NCBI GenBank assembly: GCA_030267565.1
Contig: BRXU01000026.1
Location: 1,054,001-1,118,000 of the forward strand
Source: Pleodorina starrii
Lineage: Eukaryota; Chlorophyta; Chlorophyceae; Chlamydomonadales; Volvocaceae
Reading direction: 5' to 3'
Length of the DNA: 64,000 nucleotides
Under the pieces are notes generated by a model. That model was not told the origin of the DNA. It did not search any database and was given only the letters and a program-made list of their open reading frames with translations. Below are positions 1-12,000 of this stretch, one piece after another (within the stretch, counting starts at the first letter, position 1; each line of letters begins with the position of its first letter). The translations under genes and the position numbers were made by a program.

Positions 1-1090
1 AGCTGGGTACAGCTGCTACTCAGCAACACGCAGGCACGAGCCATGGTCAACGGCTTCAAATCGAGGCTGGTCGTGATGGAGGCAGGTGTGCGGCAGGGGT
101 GCCCCCTTGCGCCCCTGCTGTACCTCTTTGTCGCTCAGGCCCTGCTATGCTGGCTACAGAGCCGAGACGTGGGAGTCAGACTACTACCCAGTGCTCCAGA
201 CCGCATCACAGCCTGCCAGTTCGCGGACGACACCGAAGTGGCGCTCGAGAGCGAGGAGTCCGTGCCATCCTTCCTGGAGGCCATGGAGACCTTTGCCCGG
301 GCATCAGGCCAACGCCTCAATCTGGATAAAGTAGAGCTTCTGAGGGTGGGCGCCGAGAACCCGCAGCAGCGACCACAACCGGCGGGCAGGCAACAGCCGC
401 AGCCACCGCAGCAGCAACACCAGCCGCAGCAGGAAACCATTGGCGGGCTCAAAGTGGTCACCACCGCCACAGCCCTGAACTTGCCGGTGGACAACCGGCC
501 CAGCCCCCCGCAGCCCGACTGGCCCAAGATGCTGGCGGGGGCCTACAAGCGGATGCAGCGGCTCTCCCGCTTCCCGCTGTCGGCCTTTGGCCGGGCCACC
601 GCTGCGTCAGCCTACGGCCTGCAAACGGTCACCTGGCACATGGAGCACGGCGGGCCGCCCCCGGACAGCACGCTGAACTACATCGGGCGGCTGACGGCCC
701 GCCTAGTCGACCGGCGACAGGGCCCAGAGGACCGGGGCCAGCGCCTCACCGGCATACCCAGCAGTCTCCTGGCCGGCCACCCATCGGCCGGGGGCTTTGG
801 CCTGCTACCGCTCTCCCAACACATTCGCGCGCGCCACGCGGTCTGGGCCGTACGCTTCATGGCGCAGGCTATGCCGACGGCAGGAGATGGGGAAGGGGGT
901 GTGGGAGCTGAGGCGGCCGCGGAGGCAGGCGGGGATGGCGGGGGGGCAGTGGCAGCCGGCAGTGAGGCCAGGGTCCTACACCCTTGGATCCGCACACTGT
1001 CCGCCTACCTGGAGCTCGTCCACCCCGCTTTCCAGCCGTGGGCCCTGACAACCGCCCGGGCCACGGGGCCCTGGCTCGGCGGCATGGCAG
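1..1090 (+). pseudogene. LINE reverse transcriptase, palm and thumb region (partial, frameshifted)
   Basis: Frame 1 is open from the first base of the window, so the RT starts outside it; the ATG at 43 is internal. Visible RT motifs are the NGF..GVRQGCPLAPLLYLF block (about 49-132) and the catalytic FADD box at 220-231, the F/YxDD motif that binds the metal ions for cDNA synthesis. A Gln/Pro-rich insertion follows at about 360-430, then a thumb-like region. Near 1060-1095 the sensible reading continues in frame 3 (LPADISRIVGALG...), while frame 1 turns to low-complexity protein and stops at 1299. The FADD variant replaces the more common YADD. Confidence 0.85.
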
Positions 1091-2717
1091 CGACCTGCCC
1101 GCCGACATCAGCCGGATCGTGGGGGCCCTGGGGCACCTGCCACCGCCGGAGGACATTGGCAGATCTCCGCTGGTGCCCGGCGACTGGTGCTGGGGGGCCG
1201 CGCTGTGGGGCAACCCGCTGCTGCCCAACGCCGCCAACGACGCAAACGTCGTGGCCGTCAGCCGTCGACCGGGCCTGGAAGCATACCATGCGGGGCTAAC
1301 GTCATGCAGGAAACTGCGCACGGTAGGAGACCTGGTACGGGTATGGGTGACACTGGACGGCAGCCAAGCCACCACCCTCCAAGGAGCGGCCTGGCATGAG
1401 TGGGCCCGGGAGCACCTCGACCCAGCCGCGACCCCAGCCCAGCTGCAGGACAAGGAAACGGCCCGTGCAGCTCTGGGGGCCTTGCATAACGATATCAGCC
1501 CGGCCTGGCTGGAGGCAGCGGGTGTGGTGGAGACCAGGCTACAGCAGCAGCGGCAGCAGGCGGAGGCGGAAGGACTCCAGCAGCAACAGCAACCGCCGGC
1601 ACCGCCACCGCCAGTTTGCGCGCAGGTGATGGCCATGATCGTCGGGCGACTGGGGTGGCGCCTTCCCGGGGGAACGGACGCAGTGCCGCTCCGCCGCCTG
1701 ACGGTCAGCCAGGCGACACAACTACAGGACGGGCCGGCCAGCGAGCGGCGAGTGGCTTTGGTCACCGAGTTTGTGCGGGAGGCCCTGAGCACGCCGGAGA
1801 ACCAGGCGCCTCCCCACCTCGCCGCCGAGCTCAGCCGTTTCCGGGCAACCCAGGCACGCCTGTGGTCCGGAGTGCGCTGGGAGAACGACAACAAGGAGAC
1901 TATGTGGCGCCTAGCGGTGGACGGCGTACCCCTGCCTGGCAACACACACCTGGCCCGGGTGCCCATTGAGGCGTGCGGGTGCGGGGCCTATGGGGAGGCC
2001 GATGCCGGCCGACCCTGCTCCCCGCGACTGCACCACTTCTGGGAATGCCCGGTCGCGAGGGCCGTTCGGGAGCAGATCGACCGGCACCTGCCACCCCCCC
2101 AAGCAGCAGCGGGGGCCACCACCACCCGGCAGCAACTCTGGCTCGCCCAAGCGCCACCTGGGTGTGAGCAGGCCCCCTGGGACGTGATCGCCCTAGCGGC
2201 GCTGTCCGCCATGGAAGTCGGAAGGTGCTGCCTTCGAGCAGCAACCCGAAGGCAGGGGCGGGATGGGGCCGCAGCAGCGACGGGGCAGCAGCAGCAACAG
2301 CAGCAGCAACAGGTGCAGCCCCAGCCAGAGCAGCCCCAGCGACAGGGACCGCGCCAGCGGGCCATCACCGACTTCTTCGCCCGGGAGGGAGGGGCAACAC
2401 AGCAGGAGGGACCCGCGCTGAACGCCCCCGCGGGTGAATCACCGACGCAGGAAGCAGGGGCCGGAGAGGTGGCGGCGGGGGAAGCGGCGGCGGCAGCAGT
2501 AGGGGCAGCAGCGGCAGCAGCGCGGGGTGCAGCCGAAGCCTCGCCGCTGGACCGGGCGCGCGCCCGCGCGGTGACGGACTTCTGGGCGCGCTTGCGCTCG
2601 TTCGCGGCGCTGGAGACCCCCCGGCACGGCTGGGACAGAGTGGGGCCGCAGCACCCCATCCTAGCGGTCGTTGAGGAGCGAATGCGGTGCGCAGCCCCGG
2701 TGGAGATCACGGCCTAA
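1085..2717 (+). CDS. LINE ORF2 C-terminal region with zinc-knuckle and PIP-box motifs
   Basis: Frame 3 carries the rest of the LINE polyprotein after the frameshift; it is open from 984. It contains the Trp-rich LWSGVRWENDNKETMWRLA block and a cysteine/histidine cluster (CGCGAYG...PCSPRLHHFWECP, about 1974-2050), the C-terminal zinc-binding region typical of L1-type and plant LINE reverse transcriptases. It is followed by an APWDVIALAALSAMEVGRC helix, poly-Gln and Ala/Gly-rich linkers, and two related peptides: QRAITDFF at 2355-2378 and RAVTDFW at 2565-2585. The first matches the PCNA-interacting (PIP-box) consensus Q-x-x-h-x-x-a-a. The stop codon is at 2715-2717. The relic at 59.5-59.9 kb shares the C-terminal helix signature. 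Confidence 0.8.
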
Positions 2718-3990
2718 GCAGCTGTGCTAGTGACGGGGCAGGGGCGTTGGTTGGAGGGGAAGAGGGAGCGGGCGGTGGGGGGGAGGAGGGTGGGGGGGAT
2801 TGGAGGGCTGGGGGGGGGGAGCCTGGAGAGGGCGAGTGGAGCGAGGAGAGCAGGAAGGGCGGTGGGCAAGGGGAGGGCTGGGCGTGCGGGCAAGGGTTTC
2901 CTGGCCGAGGGTCTCGTGGGCTAGCAGGGAGGGGAAGGAGCAGGCCTGTGTGCTTTGTCTGGTGTGAGTGTGGGTGTGTACCCTCTTCCCGGGAGACGGG
3001 GCCCGTCGAGGAGTAAGGGGCGGTTTTGTGCTGTCTGGCGGCTGAGGAGTGCGGCGCGGGAGGCCTGCAGTTTTGGCGCTTTAGGGAGAGGGACAGGTGG
3101 AGAGGGAGGGGTTGCAGAGGGAGGGTAGGTGGTGCTGGGCTCCGCAGGCGGCCAGGGACGGAGGGGCAGGTTTTCTCTGCGTGGTAGGCGAGGGCAGGCA
3201 GCGCCTATGAGCCGTGCCCCGTAGTGGGTTTTCCAGGGGGGCGCCGCGCCGGCTTGTCATCCCCCCCGCGGCCGTGGGTGTTTGTTTTGCCCCGCGCTGG
3301 GCAGTGTCGGGGAACCTGTAGCCCCCAGGAGGAGGCCGCCTGGCGGGCCAACGTGCGGTTGGGTGCTTTAGTGAGCGGTTCCTGCAGCAGCACCTTGGTT
3401 GTCGTGTTCGTTGTGGCAGTTGGGCTCCTTGCTGTGCTGGCTTTCGTGGGAGCCCTTGGTGAGGGGACTCAGCCCCTCGTTCTCGTGAGGGACCTTGTCT
3501 GGGGGCCTAGGTGGGCTTTCCCTTGCCTCTTTTTTTTTCTGGGCTGCGGTGGTGCCGCCCCGTTGTCGTGGGCCCCTGCCCCAGGGGTAGAGGGCGTTCA
3601 GAGGCACTCTTTGCGTAGAGCTCTAGAGCCCCGTGAGCGCGCGAGGAGGCTGGCCAGGTAGGGGGTGGTAGCTAGTCTTGGTAGGCGTTTTTGGTTGAGG
3701 TGTGTGACGCCTCTCGCGTGGCTCCCGCTAAGCGCGGCCCGCAGTCGTCTGCGCCGCTGAGTTGGTTGGCCAGGGGCCGTGGTGGGTGCCCCTGGCTGAC
3801 GCGAGTGAGGGAGTGAGGCGCGCGCGGCGGAATAGACGGACGTAGCCGCGCGCCCGCCCCTGCGCTGTGTCTCGGCCCGGTCAGGGCCCCCGGTGCTCGT
3901 CCTGTCTCAGGGCGAGTCGCCCACAGTGTAACACCCGTTAACAACACAACAACACAACAACACAATAAACATAATAACACAACACTTCGG
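2718..3990 (+). other. LINE 3' UTR and A/C-rich tail
   Basis: No credible coding sequence lies here. The stretch is G-rich on the plus strand, with long runs of G at 2755-2830, as in many LINE 3' UTRs. It ends in repeated AACAAC/AACACA units at about 3939-3990, which look like the retrotransposon tail. ORFs of up to 145 aa within it have biased composition and no recognisable domain. Confidence 0.6.
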
Positions 3991-5115
3991 CTTTTGAGGT
4001 ATCAAGATTGTTGGGGCTGAGCAGAAGAGGATGGAGACGCCAGCCGCGAATAGGTTCTCGGTTTTCAGGTCCTTGGAAGATCTGGTGGAAGAGACGTGCC
4101 TCCGGACGAATGTGACTAAGGAACTAATGGAGAGCATAATAAAACGGGCCGCCGTTGGTGGAGATCCTATGCAAGCCGCCAAGACCAAGTGGGAGGAGAC
4201 GAGCTGGGAGCCTGGGAAGGACGTTTACAAGAAGCTGGCCCAGAATATGCCGACGGATGTCCTCATTTGTGAGCTTTTCTCACGGCTCAGCGAGACTGAC
4301 GCCGCCTTGTCCTCTTGCGTGGATGACCAAGCGGAACTGGCCGGCCGTGTGGAGGCACTGCAGTCAACATCAAGTGACACCACCAACCGTGTTCAAGCTT
4401 TGGAGATGCTTTCTGAGGCGTTTCAGGCGGATCACAGGGCCATGAAGGAGGCCGTTTTACAGCGCCGGATGTCGTGCAGCGAGGCCTCGACGTCGGACTC
4501 GCCGTCAAGCGCCCCCAAGGGTGATGCGGATTTGGGCGAGCTGGTGCTCAAGAACCTTACCAAGGCACAGCTGCAAAAGTTGCAGGGAGGCGTGTGGAGT
4601 GACGTTCTTGGGCCGGGTTCGGGGGAGTTTGGCGCTAGGTATCTTCGTTGCTGGCAATCGAGCAGCGGTAGGTGGAGTGCGATGGTTGGGGTGGACCCCC
4701 ACAAGCGGATCGCGTTTACCAAGTTGCTGAGCAAAGCACGGCAGGAGGGTTGGACGAGCGTGGTTGTCACACCGTATCTGTCCACGGAGGTGATTGAGCT
4801 CAGGAGGCAGCGGAAGGAGGTGTTTCGGTCCCTGATTAACAGCGGGTTCTCCCCTAAATGGTCGGGGCAGGCGGACATCAGGTACTCAAGCGAGGGCAAG
4901 AGCGTGTTGTACGACTTCTGACTCTTCTGCTTGGCGTCGACTTTTGGTTCTCTGAACGAACAGTTCTTTATTCAACTCAGTTCAGGGCTTACGTTTTTCT
5001 TTTCTTTCTGTGTCTTTGTGTTTCGAGTTCAAGTGGTCCATGAGCCTCCTGGCTCGTCTGGGCCTTACGAGCTCAAAGCTTGTAACAACATCACATCACC
5101 CAACATTTTAGGAAA
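3991..5115 (+). mobile_element. Short retroelement-like unit carrying only an ORF1-like gene
   Basis: Directly after the AAC-rich LINE tail comes a short leader, an intact 296-codon ORF, and about 190 bp of T-rich 3' sequence ending TGTAACAACATCACATC (about 5083-5099). That end resembles the 3' end of the upstream LINE (GTGTAAC...AACAACAC). No endonuclease or reverse transcriptase follows. I infer either a non-autonomous LINE derivative or a separate element interrupted by the neighbouring LINE; the boundaries are approximate. Confidence 0.45.
4031..4921 (+). CDS. ORF1p-like protein of a LINE-type element
   Basis: Intact 296-aa ORF with a good ATG 40 bp after the AAC tail. Residues 1-85 are mixed helical. 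Residues about 85-145 look like a coiled coil (CVDDQAELAGRVEALQ... with leucine and acidic spacing). A Ser-rich hinge follows, then a basic C-terminal third containing PYLSTEVIELRRQRKEVFRS and SGFSPKWSGQADIRY. That order (coiled coil, hinge, basic RNA-binding region with an RRxRKxx helix) resembles L1-type ORF1 proteins, which bind element RNA and act as nucleic-acid chaperones. The similarity is by pattern only. It could instead be a captured host gene. Codon use is less GC-biased than the nearby exons. Confidence 0.55.
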   Translation: METPAANRFSVFRSLEDLVEETCLRTNVTKELMESIIKRAAVGGDPMQAAKTKWEETSWEPGKDVYKKLAQNMPTDVLICELFSRLSETDAALSSCVDDQAELAGRVEALQSTSSDTTNRVQALEMLSEAFQADHRAMKEAVLQRRMSCSEASTSDSPSSAPKGDADLGELVLKNLTKAQLQKLQGGVWSDVLGPGSGEFGARYLRCWQSSSGRWSAMVGVDPHKRIAFTKLLSKARQEGWTSVVVTPYLSTEVIELRRQRKEVFRSLINSGFSPKWSGQADIRYSSEGKSVLYDF

Positions 5116-6022
5116 GGCCCGTCAGTATTTTTGATCCTGCAAATACACGAGAGGCGCGCGTCACGCCCACGACTACAACAAAGGCACGAGACTTCCGAGT
5201 ACATTGCACGGCAGTAGCCGTACAACTGTCTCTCACAACTGATTCGGACAATTCACCTTGCGGCAAGGTAGATCACACTGCGCCAACACTCGCCAACACC
5301 AGTCTCCGAGTTCAATGAATCACAAGGGAAATCCCTTTAGGACAACATGATTAAGCTGAAACATAATTAAGAAACAGAACGTTTTGGTGGCATAGCTCAT
5401 CATTTTAGGGCGTGGCCGCCCCAGCAGGCGGATCCAGAAAAGCCAAAGCAGCCGCACTTAGCAGAGCTGACACACGTTGTTGGGTTTGGCCCTGTACGCG
5501 CTCGTGACAGAACAAGAGCAGGGCTCAGGAGGAGCCATGCTCGCGGCAGAAATAATAATAATAATAATATTACGCCGGGCAAAAACCCTGGCGTGGCAGC
5601 ACAGCGCCGAGCAGCTTGGCGGACGGCATGTACGAATTGTACGGCTGCTCGGCCGGGGCAGCGGCCAGCCGGTCCCCAAGGATCGCGGGTTCGCGTCACG
5701 AATCGCAGGAATGGATGCACGTGCAGACCACACTCACGTGTATATATGAATAGTTGAATACCCACTAACCCACAACCGTGCGTGCACGTGACTACAACCC
5801 CCTTCCCTTCCAACGTGCAACCTCGATCCAGCCTATCGATGATTGGCTCTCCCCCCTCCAAACGAGGGTGCATCCACCGTGACGACACCAACAAGAAACA
5901 ATAACAATAACACATGGCTTCACTGCACGCAATCTCCACACACATTTACGCGTTTACAAATCAGGCTTCGGTTAAGCCTGCCCTCTAAGCTCTAGTCAGC
6001 AGCCAGTCAACCTTCCGACACA
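5116..6022. other. Intergenic region downstream of PHOX
   Basis: No supported gene. It holds an AAT trinucleotide microsatellite (about 5551-5569) and short ORFs of at most 181 aa without domain features. The PHOX 3' UTR enters from the right. The low-GC first part (5120-5400) may be flanking DNA of the retroelement. Confidence 0.5.
5954..5958 (-). terminator. Candidate PHOX poly(A) signal TGTAA
   Basis: TTACA on the plus strand reads TGTAA on the coding strand, 65 nt past the PHOX stop. TGTAA is the usual Chlamydomonas polyadenylation signal. It is the only copy I see in this orientation between 5200 and 6020, but a pentamer is weak evidence and the implied 3' UTR is short. Confidence 0.4.
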
Positions 6023-9000
6023 TTACTTCCAGGCCTGCTTGGCAGCCGCCGAGGGCGGTGTGTGCGCCACCGGCCGGCGCACGCGGCTGGGCGCCGCCGC
6101 CGTGACCGTGAAGCCAGTGAAGGCGGCGGCGGGCGGCGAGCTGTCGGCAGCGGGGCCGGAGGGGGCGGTGGAGAGGGCCGCGAACATGGCCGCCAGGCGC
6201 GACTGGAAGGGACCCGCGGGGTCGGTCTGCGGGCGAGCGAGGAATGGGGTCCCAAGGGTCAGCGGGTGCCGAGGGTAAGGTGGGGTGGGGAAGGAGGGCG
6301 TGGAGGATGTAAAGAGAGCGGCCGACCCAACACCTCTCCCCCCTGGAGGTGACCAGGACTCGACCCATCCCGGACAGAGCAGTGCCCCTCTGAACAGCAG
6401 TAACCCTAAACCCTCTCAAGCCCCCTCTCAAGCCCCCCTCTCTGACCCCATTGCCCATTCGGCCGCCCCAGACCCAGACCCAGACCGAGTCGCGGGCAAG
6501 CCGCCTGAAATCCTACGCGCTACTCTTCCAGGCGACCCAACCAACTGACCCCGCCCCACCGCCCCACTGCCCCACTGCCCCACCGCACCCATCCCAAATC
6601 ACCACCAACACCCACACCCTGCGCCTCCCTCCCCAGCCCTGCCCCTCATCTCTTCCCCCTCCCCTCCATCCCTCCCTCCCCCCCGACCTCTTCTTCCCCA
6701 CCCCTCCCTCCCCAAGTTCCCATCTGCCCACCCCACCCCCCTCCCCTCCGGCTCACCGCCGCCTTTTGGAAGGCCTGAGCCAACGAGGCACTGCTTCCCA
6801 GCTGCACTCGGGCCAACACAGCGGCCCGCCAGTAGCTGGCGCCACCGGGCTCAGCCGCTTCCACCTCCTCCGCAGCCACGCAGCGGACCGCGACGCGCGA
6901 GGCGTCCTCGGCTGCGGGGGGCGGCGGCAATGCGGTTTTGCGTTGTTAACAATAAGCTGGGCTCCGAAACCTCAGCGCTACCGTTATCAGTGACCACCTC
7001 TAGAAAGGTGTCGCTCGCGGTTGTTGCGTGTGGCGGAGGATGAGGACAGCCCGGAGCCGGAGTCAGGGGCTCCGCCACAGCCCGGTGCTGGCGGGGGGAG
7101 GGGGCCGGCTGTGGCGGAGCTCCCGACTCCGGCGGCAGGCTAGCCTCCGCAACCTCGCCAGGGCTCACAGTACCTTTCCTACCCAATCATGTTCTCAAGT
7201 CCCCACCCTCCCTCCCTCCCTCCCTCCTGAATGATTGATTGTTTGAACCGTTTTACAGTAAAAGGGACCCAAAGGATCACCCATCGGTGCACACCGGCGC
7301 ATACCCCCCCCCTGACTCTGCTCTTGCTCCGGCCGCCTCTCCCTCCAGCCAGCTCACCCCCCCCCCCACCCCCCCCCCCCCCCCCGCCCCCCCTCCCTCC
7401 CTCACCTCCCCCGCTCAGCAGCACCAGCTGGTTGTCGATGCGCGCACACACGTAGGCGTCCAGCCGGGCGGCGTCGGCGGGGGAGGAGCCGGGGGTGCGT
7501 TCGTACGACACCTGCAACCAACCAACCAACCAACCAAACAACATCGGAGGGCAAGGGAGGTGCCGAGTGCAGCGCCGACATGGGGGTCGCTCGGAAGGGA
7601 AGGGGTCGTGCGGAGCAGGCACCGAAGGTTGGGCGCGTAAAGGGATAGCAAGGCCGCTGGCGACGGAGTGGGTGGGAGTGAAGGGGAATGTGTAGCCTGC
7701 CACACCGCCCCCGGGTGTGTATATCAGCTTATCTTTATCAGGCGAGGCGCACACTGCACGACTGCAGGCGGCTCTCTTGACAGACCTCTACAGCCCTTGG
7801 CAGCCAAGCCACTGGCCCTGCGACCGGCCTAGCCCCCTAGCGATGACCTTCCTCCCCTTCCCCCGCGCTCACTCCCCTCCGTTCCATGTTTGCGATTTCA
7901 TCTTCCTCGCCCCTCTTTCCGTAAGGCCCCCAAGACGCCCCCCCCCCAAACAAGGCCCACCTGCCCACCCAGCCCTACACCCCCACACACACATACACAC
8001 ACATTCCCCCACCCACCTGCACCTCCACCATGACCGTGTCCTGAGTGGCGCACTGCGGCCCCGAAGAGGAGGAGGAGGAGGGGGCCTTGGTCAGCACCGG
8101 CAGGGGGCCGATGACTCCGGCCGCTCCCGCCACTCCGAACGACAGCGGGTCGGTCACCTTGTCCGTGTCTGACTCACCTGCGGAGGAGAGGAGGGGCGGA
8201 GGGAGGGGCATAGGGCGGGAGGGAGAGAAGGGGGTGAGGGAGGGAGGGAGGGTAAGGAAGATGAACCGGCAGTGAAAGAACTGAGGCGGCGTTGCAAGAG
8301 AGGGAGGGAGGGAGGTAGTGAGGGCGGCGGGCATGGGATTTTACCACCACCACCACCACCATAACCACCACCGCCACCACACCACCAGCAACGTTAAGAA
8401 GACTTCAGCCATGACAGAACCTGGCGCGTATGCACCAAGTGGCGATCCTTCGGGTCCGTCCGTCCTCTGTAAACCGAACCATTCAAAAACAAAAAACACA
8501 ACAAGACTCGGCCTCATGGCATCGTGCACCCAGCCACCCACGCGAGGCTTCGTCCCGGACGACCCCGCCCCTCGCCCCTCCCCCTCCGGTCCCTTGAACT
8601 TCGATCCCAACCCCCTTTCCCGCCGTCAACCACCCATCGTACCGTACGGGTGCTGCACAGTCGCCGTGATGTAGGAGAAACCGTTGATACTGCCGTACCA
8701 GTACGGCGAGGTGGTCTCGGAGCCATACGGCGTGGAGAAGATGCGGGTCAGGGCGCGGGTCTCGATGTCGTACGCCCAGATGACGTCATTCACGTGCTCC
8801 GAGGTGTCCTCACCGATGATCAGCTGCAGGGAGGGAACAGAGCAGGGGCAGGGGCAGGGAGGGTGTCATGAATGCAATGAATAATGCAAGTCAGCCCCAA
8901 AACGGTAGCCAGGAAGAGAGAAACAGTCGAGTGAGGTGAGGGGGATAAGGAAATGGGGTTTGAATGGGATCCCGAATGGGTGCTTGGGTGCTTGGGTGGT

Positions 9001-12000
9001 AAGACGGGACTGGGTAGTGGGGTGGGTGCGACGTGGGAGCGATGTACGGATCCACAAACCCGGCCTTGACCCGACTGGACCCGACTGGATCCGACTGGAT
9101 CCGGCTTCCGGCACCGTAGGCGGCCCCACCCGGGCGGGGGGTCAGATTCCGACGGCTTCCTGCATACCCAGCAGCCACCTACCTACCCGCCCACGCCCCC
9201 CCGAATCCAGCTAACCAAACAACCAACCAACCAACCTACCAACCGACTACCAACCACATTAACCCACTCACCAGATCGTGCTCGGGGGCGTAGGCAACGT
9301 TGTCCGGGGAGGCAATCCGGTCCAGAAGGCATCTGGGGGAAAGGGGGTGAGGCGTGAAGGGGGTGAGGGAAGGGGGTGAGGGAAGGGGATGAGGGGAGGG
9401 GATGAGGGGAGGGGATGAGGGGAGGGGTTGGGGGTGAGGGGTTGGGGGTGAGGGGAGCGGGTTTTGAGTTCCTGCTTAACGCGTCGCAGCACCCCAACGA
9501 CTACAAAGACGCCAGGTCAACGCTCCGTGCACGCCCCGTGCTCCGTACACCGGTAACAGCCTCCGACCGTCCCCAAGGATGGCTCGTCCGTCCCCCTTTC
9601 CTTTATGAACGAGACCGAGACCGAGATCAGGAAACGTAAGAGACGGCCAGGACGACGCATCTATCCTCCAGACACACACACACACCTAATCCCGGCGGTG
9701 TGCCCCGACAGTGTTCCTCCGCTCCCCCACCCCTCTCCCCTCTCCCCACCTGTTCCCGGCAGTGTATCCCGGCGCGGAGGGGTTGGTGGCGGGTGTTCCA
9801 CACACCAGCTCCTCCATCCAGTAGGCACCGAAGGAGGAGTCCAACGACAGAGCGTACACGCAGCCGCACCGGTTGTACTGCAGTGCCGTACCAGCAAGAA
9901 AACGGTAGGGCGGGAGGGAGGGGCGGAGGGGGTTGGGATCGAAGGGGGGAGGTGGCGGCGGGATGTGCGTATGTGTGGGTGTGTGGGGGGGGTGGGGGGT
10001 GGGGGGTGGGGGGTGAAAGGTGGTGCTACCACGGGTTGGTAGCGGGGGGAGGAGGGCAAAGGCACGCCTAACACAAAACACACGGCGTCTCAGCCCATGC
10101 CCGAAGTTAAAATTTTGAAAACACCGCCCCGCCCTCCCAACGGGCACCCCGGCCCCCCCCCCTTTTTCATAGCCCACTAGGCTTCAGCTCTCACCTCCAG
10201 GCGGATGTCATTGCTGCCGCACATGTCGTACTTGCCGCTGGACGAGCCGCGGTCCTTGAAGTCCTCCATGCCCTGTCGTACCTGTGGGTGGGGAGTGCCG
10301 TACAAGGGAACAGCGGGTTGGCACGTCGGCGGCACGCACGACCCACTCTCTGGCAAGCTTCTGACCGCCCACCTTTGATGTGCAGTATAGTGACCACCAC
10401 CACCACCACCACCACCACCACCGCCACCACCACCACCACCGCCACCCTACCCCATAGACACAACCACATCGAGTTTTGCGCCATGATGCCGCTTCGGGAC
10501 GACAAGCAATATTGGCCTTGTTTATGCAAAACAGCTGTTTTTGAAAGAAGAATCGGGCAGCTCCTGCTCCTGCTCCCCTCCCCTCCCCTCCCCTCCCCTC
10601 CCCTCCCCTCCCCTCCCCTCCCCTCCCCTCCCCTCCCCTCCCCTCCCCTCCCCTCCCCTCCCCTCCCCTCCCCTCCCCTCCCCTCCCCTCCCCTCCCCTC
10701 CCCTCCCCTCCCCTCCCCTCCCCTCCCCTCCCCTCCCCTCCCCTCCCCTCCCCTCCCCTCCCCTCCCCTCCCCTCCCCTCCCCTCCCCTCCCCTCCCCTC
10801 CCCTCCCCTCCCCTCCCCTCCCCTCCCCTCCCCTCCCCTCCCCCGGGTGCGGTGGCGCCCTGACCGTTGATGGGTCAGCCCCGCCTGCCCGTTAGCCCCA
10901 CCGCACAGCGCAGCGCAGCGCAGCACAGCACAGCACAGCGCAGCGCAGCACAGCACAGCGCAGCGCAGCGCAGCACAGCACAGCGCAGCGCAGCACAGCA
11001 CAGCGCAGCGCAGCGCAGCACAGCACAGCACAGCACAGCACAGCACAGCACAGCACAGCACAGCACAGCACAGCACAGTCCACCACTCACGTCGCTCATT
11101 GCGGTGTACAGCTTCCTCCTGTTTACGTCCAGTGTGATTCCCTCCCACTTGGACCACTCGGTGGTGGCGCCGAGGTAGGCGGCGTACCTGAAGCAGGGGG
11201 AGGGGGAGGGGGAGGGGGAGGTGGGGAGCAGGGGGGGGTGGGGACGGTGTGTTTGAGAGTGCATGAGGGGGGGTCGACATTATTAGAGGGAGGCGGTGAC
11301 GAGGGAGGTAGGGAGGCCGGAAAGCATGTATGCAGCGAGGGCCCAGACGAAATAGAGTGGAGGAAGGCGAAAGGCGAAAGGCCATCCACGGCGGGGGTGG
11401 GACCTGGATGGGGGGGGGGCGGGGGCTGGGACCTGGATGGGGCCGCAGCAGGGGCGAGCGCCGGGGCGAGCGCCTGAACAGGACACAAGGCCACCCAGGT
11501 AAGGACCACCGGACGGGGCTCAGCGGTGTCCGAAAGAGAAGCGGCCAAGCGGCGAAACGGCTGAGGCTGGGGCTGGGCCATCCACACAGCACCGGCTCTC
11601 GGCTACTCTGCTGCCAATTCATTAATTTCTCGCACCACCGTCCCCCTGCCCCCTGCCCCCCGCACCACGTACCCACCTGCGCGTCTCGAAGAACGCCGCG
11701 AACATTTCAGCGCCGGGCCGCAGCTTCAGGCACTCGCAGCCGCGGCCCCCGGCGTTGGTGGACTTGAAGCCGGGGGTGGGGCAGCTGCCATTGGCGGGAG
11801 TCTCGGTGTCGAAAATGTCGGTGAAGGAAACCGCACTGGCGGCCGACATCAGTTGGTCCTGTGGGTGGGTGTATGGGAAGGGGGGAGGGGGGGAGGTGTA
11901 TTATCAAGGTTGTCGTACCGGTATATGTACAGAGGGTGGTCAGGTGAAGGCAGGCAGGGGGAGGGGCACCGACCACGCGACCGCAGCCACATTCGACATG

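Larger units (their letters stand above)
1..3990 (+). mobile_element. LINE (non-LTR) retrotransposon, 3' part, cut by the window edge
   Basis: This is the 3' portion of a non-LTR retrotransposon in plus orientation. It runs from the middle of the reverse transcriptase through a zinc-knuckle C-terminal domain, a stop at 2715-2717, about 1.2 kb of very G-rich 3' UTR, and an A/C-rich tail of AAC-type repeats at roughly 3939-3990. The 5' end, with any endonuclease and ORF1, lies left of the window. Domain order and the AAC tail fit the L1-like LINEs of volvocine algae; the family assignment is inferred. The coding region is frameshifted, so this copy is probably inactive unless the shift is an assembly error. 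Target-site duplications cannot be checked because the 5' end is missing. Confidence 0.85.

Noticed and set aside
869..1966. 365-codon minus-strand ORF
   Set aside because: Shadow of the LINE coding region, which has recognisable RT and zinc motifs on the plus strand.
5690..5725. GGGTTCGCGTCACG resembling a tRNA T-arm
   Set aside because: The flanking bases do not pair as a T stem and no D-arm, anticodon arm or acceptor stem could be built.
10522..11676. 384-codon minus-strand ORF
   Set aside because: It is a translation of the pentamer arrays (EGRGG and AVLCC repeats) in a PHOX intron; the real PHOX exons here use other short intervals.
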